Assembly (NCBI GenBank): GCA_003543215.1
Contig: DPJD01000001.1
Location: forward strand, 325,936-389,935
From: Erysipelotrichaceae bacterium
GTDB taxonomy: Bacteria; Bacillota_I; Bacilli_A; Erysipelotrichales; Erysipelotrichaceae
DNA: 64,000 bases
Direction of reading: 5' to 3'
The position numbers and the translations under genes are program-made. Shown piece after piece: positions 40,968 to 49,364 of this stretch (its first letter is position 1; every line of letters begins with the position of its first letter). A model generated the notes under the pieces. The model saw only the letters and a program-made list of their open reading frames with translations. It was not told the DNA's origin and searched no databases.

Positions 40968-41459
40968 ATGGACATTGGTAAATTCTATTTTTTGAGTAAT
41001 GCATATTTAGAAGCGTTTAATGATTTGTTTTTAATGAAAAATAGCGAAGAGATAAACGGAGATGAGCATAATCGTCCTTGTTTCTTTGCATTTCAAGACT
41101 TCAATACACACCTTTATTGGGTGATTCCCATCTCTTCAAAAACAAAGAAATTCCAAAAGATTTATGATGATAAAGTAATGCGGAATGGTTATTGCGACAC
41201 CATTGTTTTTGGCGAAGTACTTGGACATAGGAAAGTATTCTTAATTCAAAACATGTGCCCAATATTACCAATGTACTTTGAAAACGAATATCTAGATCCA
41301 CTTTCACATCAACCCGTTCGATTGAATGGCGTTACAGAACGTGAGATCATCTCCAAAGCAAAGAAAGTTCTCGCTTTGCATAGAAAAGGAATAAAGCTAA
41401 TTTTCCCAGATGTCCTCTCGATTGAGAAGCAAATACTTTATTCAGTTCGTTCCGATTAA
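40968..41459 (+). CDS. Type III toxin, CptN/ToxN-like endoribonuclease
   Basis: 163 residues. MDIGKFYFLSNAYLEAFND, then NRPCFFAFQD, LYWVIPISSKTKKFQKIYDD, CDTIVFGEVLGHRKVFLIQNMCPI and a C-terminal KVLALHRKGIKLIFPD are the pattern of CptIN-family type III toxins, relatives of ToxN and AbiQ. The toxin cuts its own repeat RNA into monomers and, when free, other RNAs. RBS GAGGG precedes the ATG. It lies 10 nt after the terminator tract. The family match is by memory of the pattern, with the upstream RNA repeats as strong independent support. Confidence 0.82.
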   Translation: MDIGKFYFLSNAYLEAFNDLFLMKNSEEINGDEHNRPCFFAFQDFNTHLYWVIPISSKTKKFQKIYDDKVMRNGYCDTIVFGEVLGHRKVFLIQNMCPILPMYFENEYLDPLSHQPVRLNGVTEREIISKAKKVLALHRKGIKLIFPDVLSIEKQILYSVRSD

Positions 41460-41542
41460 GAATCATTTGACAACAATAAGTTTTAATGATTAAATGAACA
41501 AGTTGATATCGGTATTTATCGATGAGCGTCATCGCACTGCGT

Positions 41543-41571
41543 TTGACACACATAGATAACTATGCTATATT
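41543..41571 (+). promoter_or_regulatory. infC operon promoter
   Basis: TTGACA (41543-41548), 17-nt spacer ending TGC, and TATATT (41566-41571). Start near 41578. It is the best promoter of the window. Confidence 0.85.
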
Positions 41572-41577
41572 AAACAA

Positions 41578-41703
41578 GCAATAAACGTGGAAAGAAGAAG
41601 TTCCTGCTTCTCACCCGATGGCTTAAGTCATGGGTATCGTGCTACAAATGGTTATTTTCTATGAACCAAGTACATTTAGCGGGACCTTTGTGCCCGCTTT
41701 TAT
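41578..41703 (+). ncRNA. Ribosomal protein L20 leader of infC-rpmI-rplT
   Basis: The 5' leader of this operon in Bacillota is bound by L20 and attenuates transcription. Here it starts with AACGTGGAAAG, has a GAAG/CTTCTC stem and ACCCGATGGC / GTCATGGGT pairing. It ends in the terminator AGCGGG / CCCGCT (41678-41700). Confidence 0.88.
41678..41702 (+). terminator. Attenuator of the L20 leader
   Basis: Stem AGCGGG / CCCGCT, loop ACCTTTGTG, then TTTTAT. Confidence 0.88.
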
Positions 41704-41722
41704 ATTGTAAGGAGGTATATTT

Positions 41723-42256
41723 ATAACTAATAAGAAACCCAATAAGTCAGACGAACTCGTAAATGAAAACATCCGTTTCAAAGAAGTGCTTGTCATTGGT
41801 CCCAATGGTGAACAACTGGGCGTAAAAATGCGCCGTGAAGCCTTGGAAATCGCCTATGAGTATGAAATGGATCTCTTCTGTGTGGCTCCTCAAGGAAACC
41901 CGCCTGTCTGCAAGATTCTTGATTACGGAAAGTACCGTTTTGAACTGCAGAAGAAGACAAAAGAAGCGAAGAAGAACCAACATGTTACTGAAGTTAAGCC
42001 ACTTCGTCTCTCACCGGTCATTGATAAACATGATTTCGACACCAAGTTGAAACATGCTCGTGAATGGTTGGAAGATGGAATGAAGGTTAAACTCGACATG
42101 CGTTTTAGAGGTCGTATGATGACAAGAATCGAAGTTGGTCAGAAGATCATGAACGATTTCATTCAAGAAGTGTCCGACCTTGCGGCGGTTGACAAACCTG
42201 CCATTATGGAAGGTAGAACCCTAAGTTTGGTTCTCAATCCAAAGAAGACTAAGTAA
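41723..42256 (+). CDS. infC: Translation initiation factor IF-3, AUA start
   Basis: 177 residues. It binds the 30S subunit and checks start codons. GGAGG (41711-41715) precedes ATA ACT AAT AAG by 7 nt. That frame runs TNKKPNKSDELVNENIRFKEV into LVIGPNGEQLGV, a full-length IF-3 N-terminus. ATG at 41786 would remove the conserved first 21 residues. infC is known to start with AUU, AUA, AUC or CUG so that IF-3 limits its own synthesis. An ATT at 41719 is out of frame. Confidence 0.95.
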   Translation: MTNKKPNKSDELVNENIRFKEVLVIGPNGEQLGVKMRREALEIAYEYEMDLFCVAPQGNPPVCKILDYGKYRFELQKKTKEAKKNQHVTEVKPLRLSPVIDKHDFDTKLKHAREWLEDGMKVKLDMRFRGRMMTRIEVGQKIMNDFIQEVSDLAAVDKPAIMEGRTLSLVLNPKKTK

Positions 42257-42268
42257 GAGGAGAGCATC

Positions 42269-42463
42269 ATGCCAAAAATGAAGACAAAAAAGGCTTTGGC
42301 AAAACGTGTCAAAGTAACGGGTAGTGGTAAACTGAAACGCTCACATGCGTATGTATCCCACTTTGCGGCCAACAAATCGCATAAACAAAAAAGAAATTTA
42401 CGCAAATCAACATTGGTTCACGGTACGGATTACAAACGTATCAAGTTGATGTTACAGAAGTAG
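42269..42463 (+). CDS. rpmI: 50S ribosomal protein L35
   Basis: 64 residues. [20 protein letters not shown] is the universal L35 opening and the rest is highly basic. It lies 12 nt after infC with GAGGAG before the ATG. It is the middle gene of the L20-regulated operon. Confidence 0.97.
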   Translation: MPKMKTKKALAKRVKVTGSGKLKRSHAYVSHFAANKSHKQKRNLRKSTLVHGTDYKRIKLMLQK

Positions 42464-42473
42464 GAGAATTGAA

Positions 42474-42839
42474 ATGCCAAGAGTAAAAAATTCGGTCGCG
42501 ACACGTGCACGTCGTAAGGCCATCTTAAAACTTGCAAAGGGTTACTTTGGAAGTAAGCACACGATTTACAAAACAGCGCATGAACAAGTCATGCACTCCC
42601 TCAAATACGCTTACAGAGATCGTCGTCAACTAAAGCGCGAAATGCGCAAATTGTGGATCGCTCGTGTCAATGCGGCAGCTCGCATGAATGACATCAGCTA
42701 TTCCAAATTGATGCATGGTTTGAAGTTGGCTGATATCCAAGTCAACCGTAAGATGTTATCTGAAATGGCGATTCATGATCCTAAAGGATTTGTGACAATC
42801 GTTGAAAAAGCTAAAAAAGCTTTGGACAAAGCAGAATAA
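42474..42839 (+). CDS. rplT: 50S ribosomal protein L20
   Basis: 121 residues. [28 protein letters not shown] is the conserved rRNA-binding N-terminus. It helps assemble the 50S subunit and represses its own operon through the leader at 41578. GGAG precedes the start. A terminator begins right after the stop. Confidence 0.97.
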   Translation: MPRVKNSVATRARRKAILKLAKGYFGSKHTIYKTAHEQVMHSLKYAYRDRRQLKREMRKLWIARVNAAARMNDISYSKLMHGLKLADIQVNRKMLSEMAIHDPKGFVTIVEKAKKALDKAE

Positions 42840-42840
42840 G

Positions 42841-42860
42841 AAAGCCTTCGGGCTTTTTTT
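42841..42860 (+). terminator. Terminator of the infC operon
   Basis: AAAGCC / GGCTTT with a TTCG tetraloop, then a T run. Confidence 0.95.
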
Positions 42861-42876
42861 ATTATATGATGATGGT

Positions 42877-43869
42877 ATGAACACCTATTTAAGCTGTATT
42901 GAAATCGCCCATCGCATCAGTAAACTGAAACCTTGGTTACAGTTTCATGATCTCGATTTCTTTGAAATCAAAGCCTATGGTCAAGATAGCATCTATGTAT
43001 CTGTCATGGGTCATGCGAAGAATACTTACGGTCTTTGTTTTTACTTTGGAAACAAAGCTTTTAATGAACTCTTATATTTAGTCGAGAACCCAGAGCTTCC
43101 CAATCTTCAAAAAGCACGTTACCAAGATGCCTTAGTTGTTTATTTTAATAAAAAAGAAGAGCTTGGGGATGAAGATCTTGCCTTGATTGATGCTTCGAAT
43201 ATAAAGCTGACACGGACACAACGTTATCCCGTCTTGCGCAACGTGCACAAGAACTATCCTGGTTTACTCACTGAAGTTGAAGCTGAACAGCTTCATGAAG
43301 CCTTGATGAACTTTGAGAAAGCCTTGCTTAGATACAACATCAAAAAACCTGTGGTGGACTTTGAATTCGATGAATTCCTATCTTTTCGTGAAAGTAAGAA
43401 TGGCGTCTGGAGCTTACGTGTCCGTGAAGTGGACTACGATGATTTCGATTTTCCTGAACCCAAGTTTGATTTCTTTGAAGTTAGAAACATCAATCCAAGA
43501 CGCTTTGGCCAACAAATCGAAATCGACACACCTCTGCTTAATGCATTGATGCGTGAAGATACCAAACAGCCTTATTTGATTCGAGCCCTTGTGATCATTG
43601 GGGTTGATGATGCACATGTTTATAAATACCAAATCTTAGATAAGCATGCGGACATCACACAAGTTTATGTGGAAGCACTTATTGAATTTGTGGAAGAATT
43701 TGGTCGACCTGAAGCCATCATCGTTCGTGATATCGAAGCCGCTAATGCCATGGATCAAATTGCCGCCATGATTCAAACACCTCTAGCTGTCTTCAGTGAA
43801 CTCGTCAGTATCGATGATTTCAATGATGGGCTTAAAGAATTCAAGCAGTCCAATACACGATTCAACTAA
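42877..43869 (+). CDS. Conserved protein of unknown function (DUF7309/DUF6930-like)
   Basis: 330 residues, cytosolic. Not firmly recognised. The N-terminal part (LSCIEIAHRISKLKPWLQFHDLDFFEI..., VMGHAKNTYGLCFYFGNKAF) and the C-terminal part (DAHVYKYQILDKHADITQVYVEALIEFVEEFGRPEAIIVRD) read as two alpha-beta domains and resemble proteins in which DUF7309 is joined to DUF6930. ATG 42877 is the first in frame after the L20 terminator. No RBS precedes it, so it may also have a very short leader. Confidence 0.55.
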   Translation: MNTYLSCIEIAHRISKLKPWLQFHDLDFFEIKAYGQDSIYVSVMGHAKNTYGLCFYFGNKAFNELLYLVENPELPNLQKARYQDALVVYFNKKEELGDEDLALIDASNIKLTRTQRYPVLRNVHKNYPGLLTEVEAEQLHEALMNFEKALLRYNIKKPVVDFEFDEFLSFRESKNGVWSLRVREVDYDDFDFPEPKFDFFEVRNINPRRFGQQIEIDTPLLNALMREDTKQPYLIRALVIIGVDDAHVYKYQILDKHADITQVYVEALIEFVEEFGRPEAIIVRDIEAANAMDQIAAMIQTPLAVFSELVSIDDFNDGLKEFKQSNTRFN

Positions 43870-43890
43870 AAAGAAGCATCGCTTCTTTTT
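43868..43890. terminator. Bidirectional terminator
   Basis: Stem AAAAGAAGC / GCTTCTTTT, loop ATC, between converging genes. Confidence 0.88.
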
Positions 43891-44707
43891 ATTTTATGGC
43901 TGTATATTTTTGTTTAGCGATGTCTAAGTAGACTTCATCTTTACGTGCTTCATGCATCATGCATGCCCAGGTGCACCATAAGAGATTATGGAACTGTTGG
44001 TAATTGAAGAGGTCCTGTTTTTCCTCATCGCTAGGGATTCTTCCAAAATAAGCATGGATGAAGCGATCGATTTCATCCTGAGTCAAATCATTCTCCGTCA
44101 CAAATGACATCACATCAAAGAAGGGGTCGTTATCACCCGCATACTCATAATCAATCAAATAATCTTGTTTGTCTGTAAAACAGATGTTTCCAGGAACCCA
44201 ATCGTTATGGCATAAGGTAATCGGTCGTTTATGCTGTGTAATGCCAGATAGGATGTTCATTGCTTTTTCATCACTGATCATGGGGTTTTTGACTTGTTTG
44301 CGATACATTTTATAACGTTGGATGGGGTCAAAGTTTTCACCAATGCACTGCTGGATGCCATGAAGTTTGCTCATCAAAGAAGCCGTCCGCTCAATTTTAT
44401 CATCCCCATGATATTCCGTGAACGTTAAGAGATCTTCCACTGTATCCGTGATTTTAAGCCCTGTCATTTCATCAAAGTATCGTGTGGGTAAGTTGATACC
44501 CGCATCTTCCACAAGCTTCATGGCTAAGCCTTCATGTTCACGATGCACGATTTGTTGGTTATTGGGGTAAGGAATGCGAACGATCACATCATGATTTTTT
44601 GTTTTGACACGATAATTGCGATTGGTCAAACCTTTCTTGGTGTCAATGATTTCAAGGATGGGTTCATTTAAGATCAAGGTTATACGAATTTGCCAGTGCT
44701 TTTCCAT
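43889..44707 (-). CDS. Choline/aminoglycoside kinase-like phosphotransferase (LicA family)
   Basis: 272 residues with a protein-kinase-like fold. Brenner motif LCHNDWVPGNICF carries the catalytic Asp and Asn, and LIDYEYAGDNDPFFD the metal-binding Asp. The N-lobe has NYRVKTKNHDVIVRIPYP with the ATP-binding Lys replaced or shifted to the VIVRIP strand, as in LicA proteins. The probable substrate is choline or another amino alcohol for cell-surface decoration; no licBCD partners are in the window. No clear RBS: TAAAAT ends 6 nt before the ATG. Confidence 0.82.
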   Translation of the reverse strand: MEKHWQIRITLILNEPILEIIDTKKGLTNRNYRVKTKNHDVIVRIPYPNNQQIVHREHEGLAMKLVEDAGINLPTRYFDEMTGLKITDTVEDLLTFTEYHGDDKIERTASLMSKLHGIQQCIGENFDPIQRYKMYRKQVKNPMISDEKAMNILSGITQHKRPITLCHNDWVPGNICFTDKQDYLIDYEYAGDNDPFFDVMSFVTENDLTQDEIDRFIHAYFGRIPSDEEKQDLFNYQQFHNLLWCTWACMMHEARKDEVYLDIAKQKYTAIK

Positions 44708-44714
44708 AGACCTA

Positions 44715-44745
44715 TTTTAGCATAGTGCACTGTTTATGCTAAAAT
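44715..44745. promoter_or_regulatory. Divergent extended -10 promoters forming a 10-bp inverted repeat
   Basis: TTTTAGCATA (44715-44724) and TATGCTAAAA (44735-44744) are exact reverse complements. On each strand the sequence reads TGCTAAAAT, an extended -10. The minus-strand gene starts 6 nt after its box and the plus-strand gene 9 nt after its box. The same repeat may also be an operator. Confidence 0.65.
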
Positions 44746-44754
44746 AAGTGCGAT

Positions 44755-46365
44755 ATGAACATTGCCCTTGTCAGCTTGAATGTCAGCTATATCCATAAGA
44801 ATCTTGCCCTAAGATGGTTGTATGTCACGAAACCAGCACATCTTGACGCAAAGATTTATGAATACACCACCAAACAGGTGGATCTTTGTGCTGCGAAGTT
44901 GATCGAGGACAAGCCGGATGTGCTTGGACTGAGTACCTATATTTTCAATGTGGAAGCGACTAAAGAATTGATCACTAAAGTTAAAGCAGGTTTACCAAAT
45001 CTACGTATTTATCTGGGCGGTCCTGAAGTAACAGCCAATCCAGATCCCTTATGGGACTATCCCATTGATGGCATCTTGATGGGTGAAGGCGAGTTCAGTT
45101 TCTGGAAAGCCGTGGAAGGGCAATACACGCCCGGTCTACAAACATTTAAAGGTGCATCTTCATCCGTTCTTCGCACGGACTTGTTAGAATTGGAACGCTT
45201 GGAAAGTCCTTACTTCTTATCTTTTGATCAAGAAGATATGGACAAGCGTTATTTATATGCGGAGACATCACGGGGCTGTCCCTATGGTTGCGCTTATTGC
45301 ATGGCATCCTTGGATCGTAACGTGCGTTTGTTTTCAGAGTCCTACATGGATTCATTCTTTGATCAACTCAAAGATACACAGGTGAAACAAGTCAAATTCT
45401 TGGATCGAACCTTCAATGTGGATCCCAAACGTGCCTTACGTTTAGGCAAGCAATGTCTAAGCATGCCTGAACTGATGCAATTTCATGTGGAATTGGTAGG
45501 GGACACCTTGCATCCAAGCTTGATTGAATTCTTTAAAACAGAAGCGGTAAAACGATTTCGAATGGAAATTGGTGTCCAATCCTTCCAAAAGAAAACCTTG
45601 GAAGCTGTTGGAAGACCTTGTGATCTCGCTAAACTCAGTACGGTCATTCGTGATTTTGCGCTTGTTGGTTCACACCAACATACGGATTTGATTGCAGGAC
45701 TTCCATTTGAGACTTTGGATCTCTTCAAGGAATCCTATCGTAAGTTGATTCATCTTGAACCCTTTGAAATTCAAGTGGGGATATTAAAACTCTTACATGG
45801 GACCATTCTTCATGGTTTAAGAGAAATTTATGGTTATCAGGCAGAAGCCATCGCGCCTTATCAAATCACGCAATCCAAATGGATGAACAAGGTTGATATT
45901 GAAGCTGTCGAGGCTGTGGCCTTGGCTACAGAGAAGTGTTACAACTCAGGTCGTTTAAAGAAAGAATTGGATCTGTGGTTCAAAAGCAATGTGGAACCCT
46001 TTGATGTTCTATTCGTGATTGGGAAAGCACTGATGAAATTGGGGCATCCCTATCAAATCAAAGAATTCTACTTAAACATCTATGATGCGATAAAAAATAT
46101 CCATCCAAACCCTAGATCTTTTGTGGAAGAAGCCTATTATCGACAGAATCGAACACGCCCCAGTCAATTGTTTGAAATGGAAGTGGACTTAGAAGTTTGT
46201 AAACGTTTGAGTCAAAGTGATGAACGAATCCATCATGCCATCTTGATGAAACAGAATAATAGCATCAAGGCTGTCTTATATGTGCACCACGCGCAAATAT
46301 GGTTTGATTGTACGGAAGAAGGAGAAATCATAAATGAAGTTACTCTTAGCTACACAAAATCCTAA
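44755..46365 (+). CDS. B12-binding-type radical SAM protein with DUF4080
   Basis: 536 residues. An N-terminal Rossmann-like cobalamin-binding-type domain (NIALVSLNVSYIHKNLALRW, YLGGPEVTANP, IDGILMGEGEFSF) lacks the DxHxxG cobalamin ligand. The radical SAM core has TSRGCPYGCAYCMASL (CxxxCxxC) and VKFLDRTFNVDP. The C-terminal about 200 residues match DUF4080. The reaction is unknown; members probably act as methylthiotransferase-like or methylase-like enzymes. It overlaps rdgB by 32 nt. Confidence 0.87.
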   Translation: MNIALVSLNVSYIHKNLALRWLYVTKPAHLDAKIYEYTTKQVDLCAAKLIEDKPDVLGLSTYIFNVEATKELITKVKAGLPNLRIYLGGPEVTANPDPLWDYPIDGILMGEGEFSFWKAVEGQYTPGLQTFKGASSSVLRTDLLELERLESPYFLSFDQEDMDKRYLYAETSRGCPYGCAYCMASLDRNVRLFSESYMDSFFDQLKDTQVKQVKFLDRTFNVDPKRALRLGKQCLSMPELMQFHVELVGDTLHPSLIEFFKTEAVKRFRMEIGVQSFQKKTLEAVGRPCDLAKLSTVIRDFALVGSHQHTDLIAGLPFETLDLFKESYRKLIHLEPFEIQVGILKLLHGTILHGLREIYGYQAEAIAPYQITQSKWMNKVDIEAVEAVALATEKCYNSGRLKKELDLWFKSNVEPFDVLFVIGKALMKLGHPYQIKEFYLNIYDAIKNIHPNPRSFVEEAYYRQNRTRPSQLFEMEVDLEVCKRLSQSDERIHHAILMKQNNSIKAVLYVHHAQIWFDCTEEGEIINEVTLSYTKS

Positions 46366-46927
46366 TAAAGTCATTGAACTCAATCGCTTGAGTCACAATC
46401 AATTGGATGTCGTGAGTCTACACGATTTGAATATCGTAGAGGATGTGGAAGAAACAGGGAAGAGTTTTGAGGAGAATGCGCGCTTGAAAGCGTTGTGGGC
46501 GTATCAAAAAACGGGCATCCCTTGCATCGCGGATGATTCAGGTTTGGAAATCACAGCATTGAACCATGAACCGGGTGTCTATTCGGCCCGCTATTTGGGT
46601 GTGGATACCCCATATGCAATCAAGAATCAAATCATTTTGGAACGTATGCAAAATCAATTGGATCGCAGTGCACGCTTCATCTCCGTTGTTTGTTTGGTTC
46701 TTAATGAAAGGGATGTGCATTGTTTCGAAGGTGTCATGTCAGGTTCGATTGCCTTTGAAGCCAAAGGATCCAATGGCTTTGGGTATGATCCCATCTTTCT
46801 TCCAGAAAACCATGCGTTGACCTATGCGGAAATGGATATAAACACTAAGAATACATTGAGTCATCGTGGTCAAGCATTTCGTAAAGTCATCGCTTATTTA
46901 GAAAGTCGAGCGGAATATGAAAAATAG
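46334..46927 (+). CDS. rdgB: XTP/dITP diphosphatase (RdgB/HAM1)
   Basis: 197 residues. Removes deaminated purine nucleotides from the pool. ATQNPNKVIELNRL is the substrate loop (T/SxNxxK), CIADDSGLEI the metal Asp pair, GSNGFGYDPIFLP and SHRGQAFRK the nucleoside-binding motifs. AGGAG lies upstream within the overlapping radical SAM gene. Its stop overlaps the next gene. Confidence 0.95.
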   Translation: MKLLLATQNPNKVIELNRLSHNQLDVVSLHDLNIVEDVEETGKSFEENARLKALWAYQKTGIPCIADDSGLEITALNHEPGVYSARYLGVDTPYAIKNQIILERMQNQLDRSARFISVVCLVLNERDVHCFEGVMSGSIAFEAKGSNGFGYDPIFLPENHALTYAEMDINTKNTLSHRGQAFRKVIAYLESRAEYEK

Positions 46928-48293
46928 AAGTTTAGCCCTGATCTTTGGTTTAAGTATTTGGATTGTGATCATCTTGGGTGTCATCCATGTCAGTTCACTG
47001 GATAAAGCGTTTTATCGTGAACAATATCAAAAAAATGAAGTCGCAGAAAACATTGGAATCAATGAAGTTGAATTGGTCAAAGCCACTTCAGTACTTTTAG
47101 AATATCTTGAAGGTAAACGGGATGATTTGACAGTGTTTGCCACCATTGACGGTGTATATCAAGAGGTCTTCAACACCAAAGAAAAAGACCATATGATCGA
47201 TGTCCAAGTCTTGTTTGTTAAAACGATTTGGATTCGCAACATTGCTTTAGGCTTATTGCTTGGTGTGGGGGTATATTTAGGTTTCACAAAGAAGCGCGAT
47301 TCAATTGAGATCTTATCCAAAGGCTTCAAAGAAGCTTCAATGGTTTTGGGTGTCGTCTTTACCTTCATTGTGATTTATGCGGTTCTGGACTTTCAGAATT
47401 TCTGGATTCTTTTTCATAAATTATTGTTTTCGAATGAGTTATGGTTGCTTAATCCTTATACGGATAATCTAATCTTAATGGTTCCACTGCCATTCTTCTT
47501 TAGTTTGGTGAGTTTGATCCTCTTTCGATCCTTAATGGCTTTAGGTTTTGTGTTCACTTTGGATTGGGGCTTAACGCATCAAGGTTATGATCATCGTTTC
47601 CTTAAATGGTTTGCCTTGATCACCATGACCATCGACCATGTCGGACATTTCTTATTTCCAGAATATATCGAATTAAGGGTGATTGGTCGTTTAGCCTTTC
47701 CCATTTTTGCCTATCTCTTCGCTCTGACCTATCGCTACACATCGAATCGCAAACGTCTGCTTATTCAGATGAGCATCGCGGCAGTACTCACACAAGGCTT
47801 GCTTTATCTGACGAATGTCAATGAATTGGTCAATATCTTCTTCCTCTTCATGTTGGGGTGGTTGGCTTTTGATGCCTTGGATAAAGGGCGCATTTGGTTG
47901 ATCATCGTCGTCGGTGGATTAGCGGATATCTTGGGTGTGGATTATGGTATGTATGGGATTGCGGTATTGACGATGTTTTATTTCTATCATGAACAACGCA
48001 ATAAACAGATGTTGGCTTATGTGATCATCACCTTGATGTTTGTTTTATTACCGTTCTTATCAGCGGACACATGGCCATTGATTCCACGTATCATCAGTGA
48101 TTTCTTTGGCTTCTATTGGCGTTATTTCATTCAGGCTTTATCAATAATGGCATTGAGTTTGTTGTTTTTCTATAACAGTAAAAAGCCAGTGGCTTATTCC
48201 AACAAACAATTGGCCTTTGTGGAGAAGTATTTCTTCTATGTCTATTATGCCGTTCATCTTGCCTTATTGGGCTTCTTAAGGGGTATCCTATGA
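46917..48293 (+). CDS. Membrane protein fusing a DUF1461 (TIGR01906) domain to TraX
   Basis: 458 residues. The N-terminal about 210 residues follow the TIGR01906/DUF1461 pattern: a signal-anchor helix, AFYREQYQKNEVAENIGINE and VELVKATSVLLEYLEGKRDDL, then HMIDVQVLFVK and three more helices. From about residue 215 the protein is TraX-like: FLKWFALITMTIDHVGHFLFP, RVIGRLAFPIFAYLFALTY and about 7 further helices. TraX proteins acetylate pilin N-termini or belong to the acyltransferase-3-like group. Both families exist separately; one uninterrupted frame joins them here. Overlaps rdgB and trmL. Confidence 0.78.
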   Translation: MKNRSLALIFGLSIWIVIILGVIHVSSLDKAFYREQYQKNEVAENIGINEVELVKATSVLLEYLEGKRDDLTVFATIDGVYQEVFNTKEKDHMIDVQVLFVKTIWIRNIALGLLLGVGVYLGFTKKRDSIEILSKGFKEASMVLGVVFTFIVIYAVLDFQNFWILFHKLLFSNELWLLNPYTDNLILMVPLPFFFSLVSLILFRSLMALGFVFTLDWGLTHQGYDHRFLKWFALITMTIDHVGHFLFPEYIELRVIGRLAFPIFAYLFALTYRYTSNRKRLLIQMSIAAVLTQGLLYLTNVNELVNIFFLFMLGWLAFDALDKGRIWLIIVVGGLADILGVDYGMYGIAVLTMFYFYHEQRNKQMLAYVIITLMFVLLPFLSADTWPLIPRIISDFFGFYWRYFIQALSIMALSLLFFYNSKKPVAYSNKQLAFVEKYFFYVYYAVHLALLGFLRGIL

Positions 48294-48799
48294 TCCATAT
48301 TGTTTTATTTCAACCCGAAATTCCTCAAAACACCGGCAACATCATGCGTACCTGTGCGGCGACCAACACCCGTCTTCATTTGATCAAACCCTTGGGTTTC
48401 AAATTGGATGAGAAGAGTGTTCGACGCAGTGGCATGGATTATCGCGACATGGTCGAGGCTGAAGTGTATGAAGATTTTGAGGATTTCAGTGCTAAGAACA
48501 AGGGTCGTTACTTCTTTATCACACGTTATGGACAAAAAGCACCTTCGGATGTCAAATTCCAAGCAGTCAATGAAGATATATATTTGATTTTTGGTCGTGA
48601 AAGTACAGGCATACCCAAAGCGATTCTTAGACCGCATATCGAAGATTGTCTACGCTTACCAATGGTTGCGGATGCGCGGAGCTTGAATCTAAGCAATACC
48701 GTTGCGATTGTCGTGTATGAAGTCTTGCGTCAATTGGATTATCCAGGTTTATCCCCGGTTGAGGTTTTGAAAGGGGAAGATTGGCTGAGTCATGACTAG
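48290..48799 (+). CDS. trmL: tRNA (cytidine/uridine(34)-2'-O)-methyltransferase
   Basis: 169 residues, SPOUT class with a trefoil knot. IHIVLFQPEIPQNTGNIMRTCAATN is the TrmL opening, YLIFGRESTGIPKAIL and LNLSNTVAIVVYEVLRQL form the AdoMet-binding knot. It methylates the wobble base of tRNA-Leu. The start overlaps the upstream stop as ATGA. Confidence 0.95.
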   Translation: MIHIVLFQPEIPQNTGNIMRTCAATNTRLHLIKPLGFKLDEKSVRRSGMDYRDMVEAEVYEDFEDFSAKNKGRYFFITRYGQKAPSDVKFQAVNEDIYLIFGRESTGIPKAILRPHIEDCLRLPMVADARSLNLSNTVAIVVYEVLRQLDYPGLSPVEVLKGEDWLSHD

Positions 48800-49340
48800 T
48801 TTCAACCGATGGTTGAATCATCCCAATCATCGTCTGTTTGTCTTTGTTTTGGTTCTGTTTGTCAGTTCCTGGTTTGTGGTATTGCCACAAGTTCGCTTAG
48901 GCTTGTTTCTACTCGACATCAAAGGCATTCCACAAGTGGCCAATCTCAGTCAAATCAAAGATCTGACCTGGGCAACACGTCTGGTCGCGAATGCTTTGGA
49001 TACGGGTCTTAACTTTAAACTGTTCACCGCAAGCATTCGTGGCATCGATTTGGTTTTTTGGACGTTCTTGATTTTGTTCGCTGTGTCGAGGTCAGGATGC
49101 TTGACTTGGATCTATCAAAGCACACTTGTTTTGCAAGTTTTTATTAATCTACTGTTTATGATTCGTTTCTGGCAATTGAGTGCCGCAAGCAATCCGACAG
49201 CGGCATTGGCATGGCTCACACAGTTGGGTTATCTCCATCTGATTCTTGGATCCATCAGTCTTTTCCTGATGGCTGGAGGCTTTATTTGGATGCTCATCAA
49301 GTTGGATGCGAATGCATTGCACGAAGATGAAGAAGTCTAG
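48792..49340 (+). CDS. Membrane protein of unknown function
   Basis: 182 residues with four likely membrane helices (LFVFVLVLFVSSWFVVLP, DLVFWTFLILFAVS, STLVLQVFINLLFMIRFW, ILGSISLFLMAGGFIWMLI). Not recognised. It overlaps trmL by 8 nt and closes the run of overlapping genes from the radical SAM gene onward. Confidence 0.65.
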   Translation: MTSFNRWLNHPNHRLFVFVLVLFVSSWFVVLPQVRLGLFLLDIKGIPQVANLSQIKDLTWATRLVANALDTGLNFKLFTASIRGIDLVFWTFLILFAVSRSGCLTWIYQSTLVLQVFINLLFMIRFWQLSAASNPTAALAWLTQLGYLHLILGSISLFLMAGGFIWMLIKLDANALHEDEEV

Positions 49341-49364
49341 TATAATGAAACGCGAGGTAAGATC

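Noticed and set aside
44755..45100. True cobalamin dependence of the radical SAM protein
   Set aside because: The N-terminal domain is B12-binding in fold but lacks the DxHxxG ligand motif, so cobalamin use cannot be claimed.
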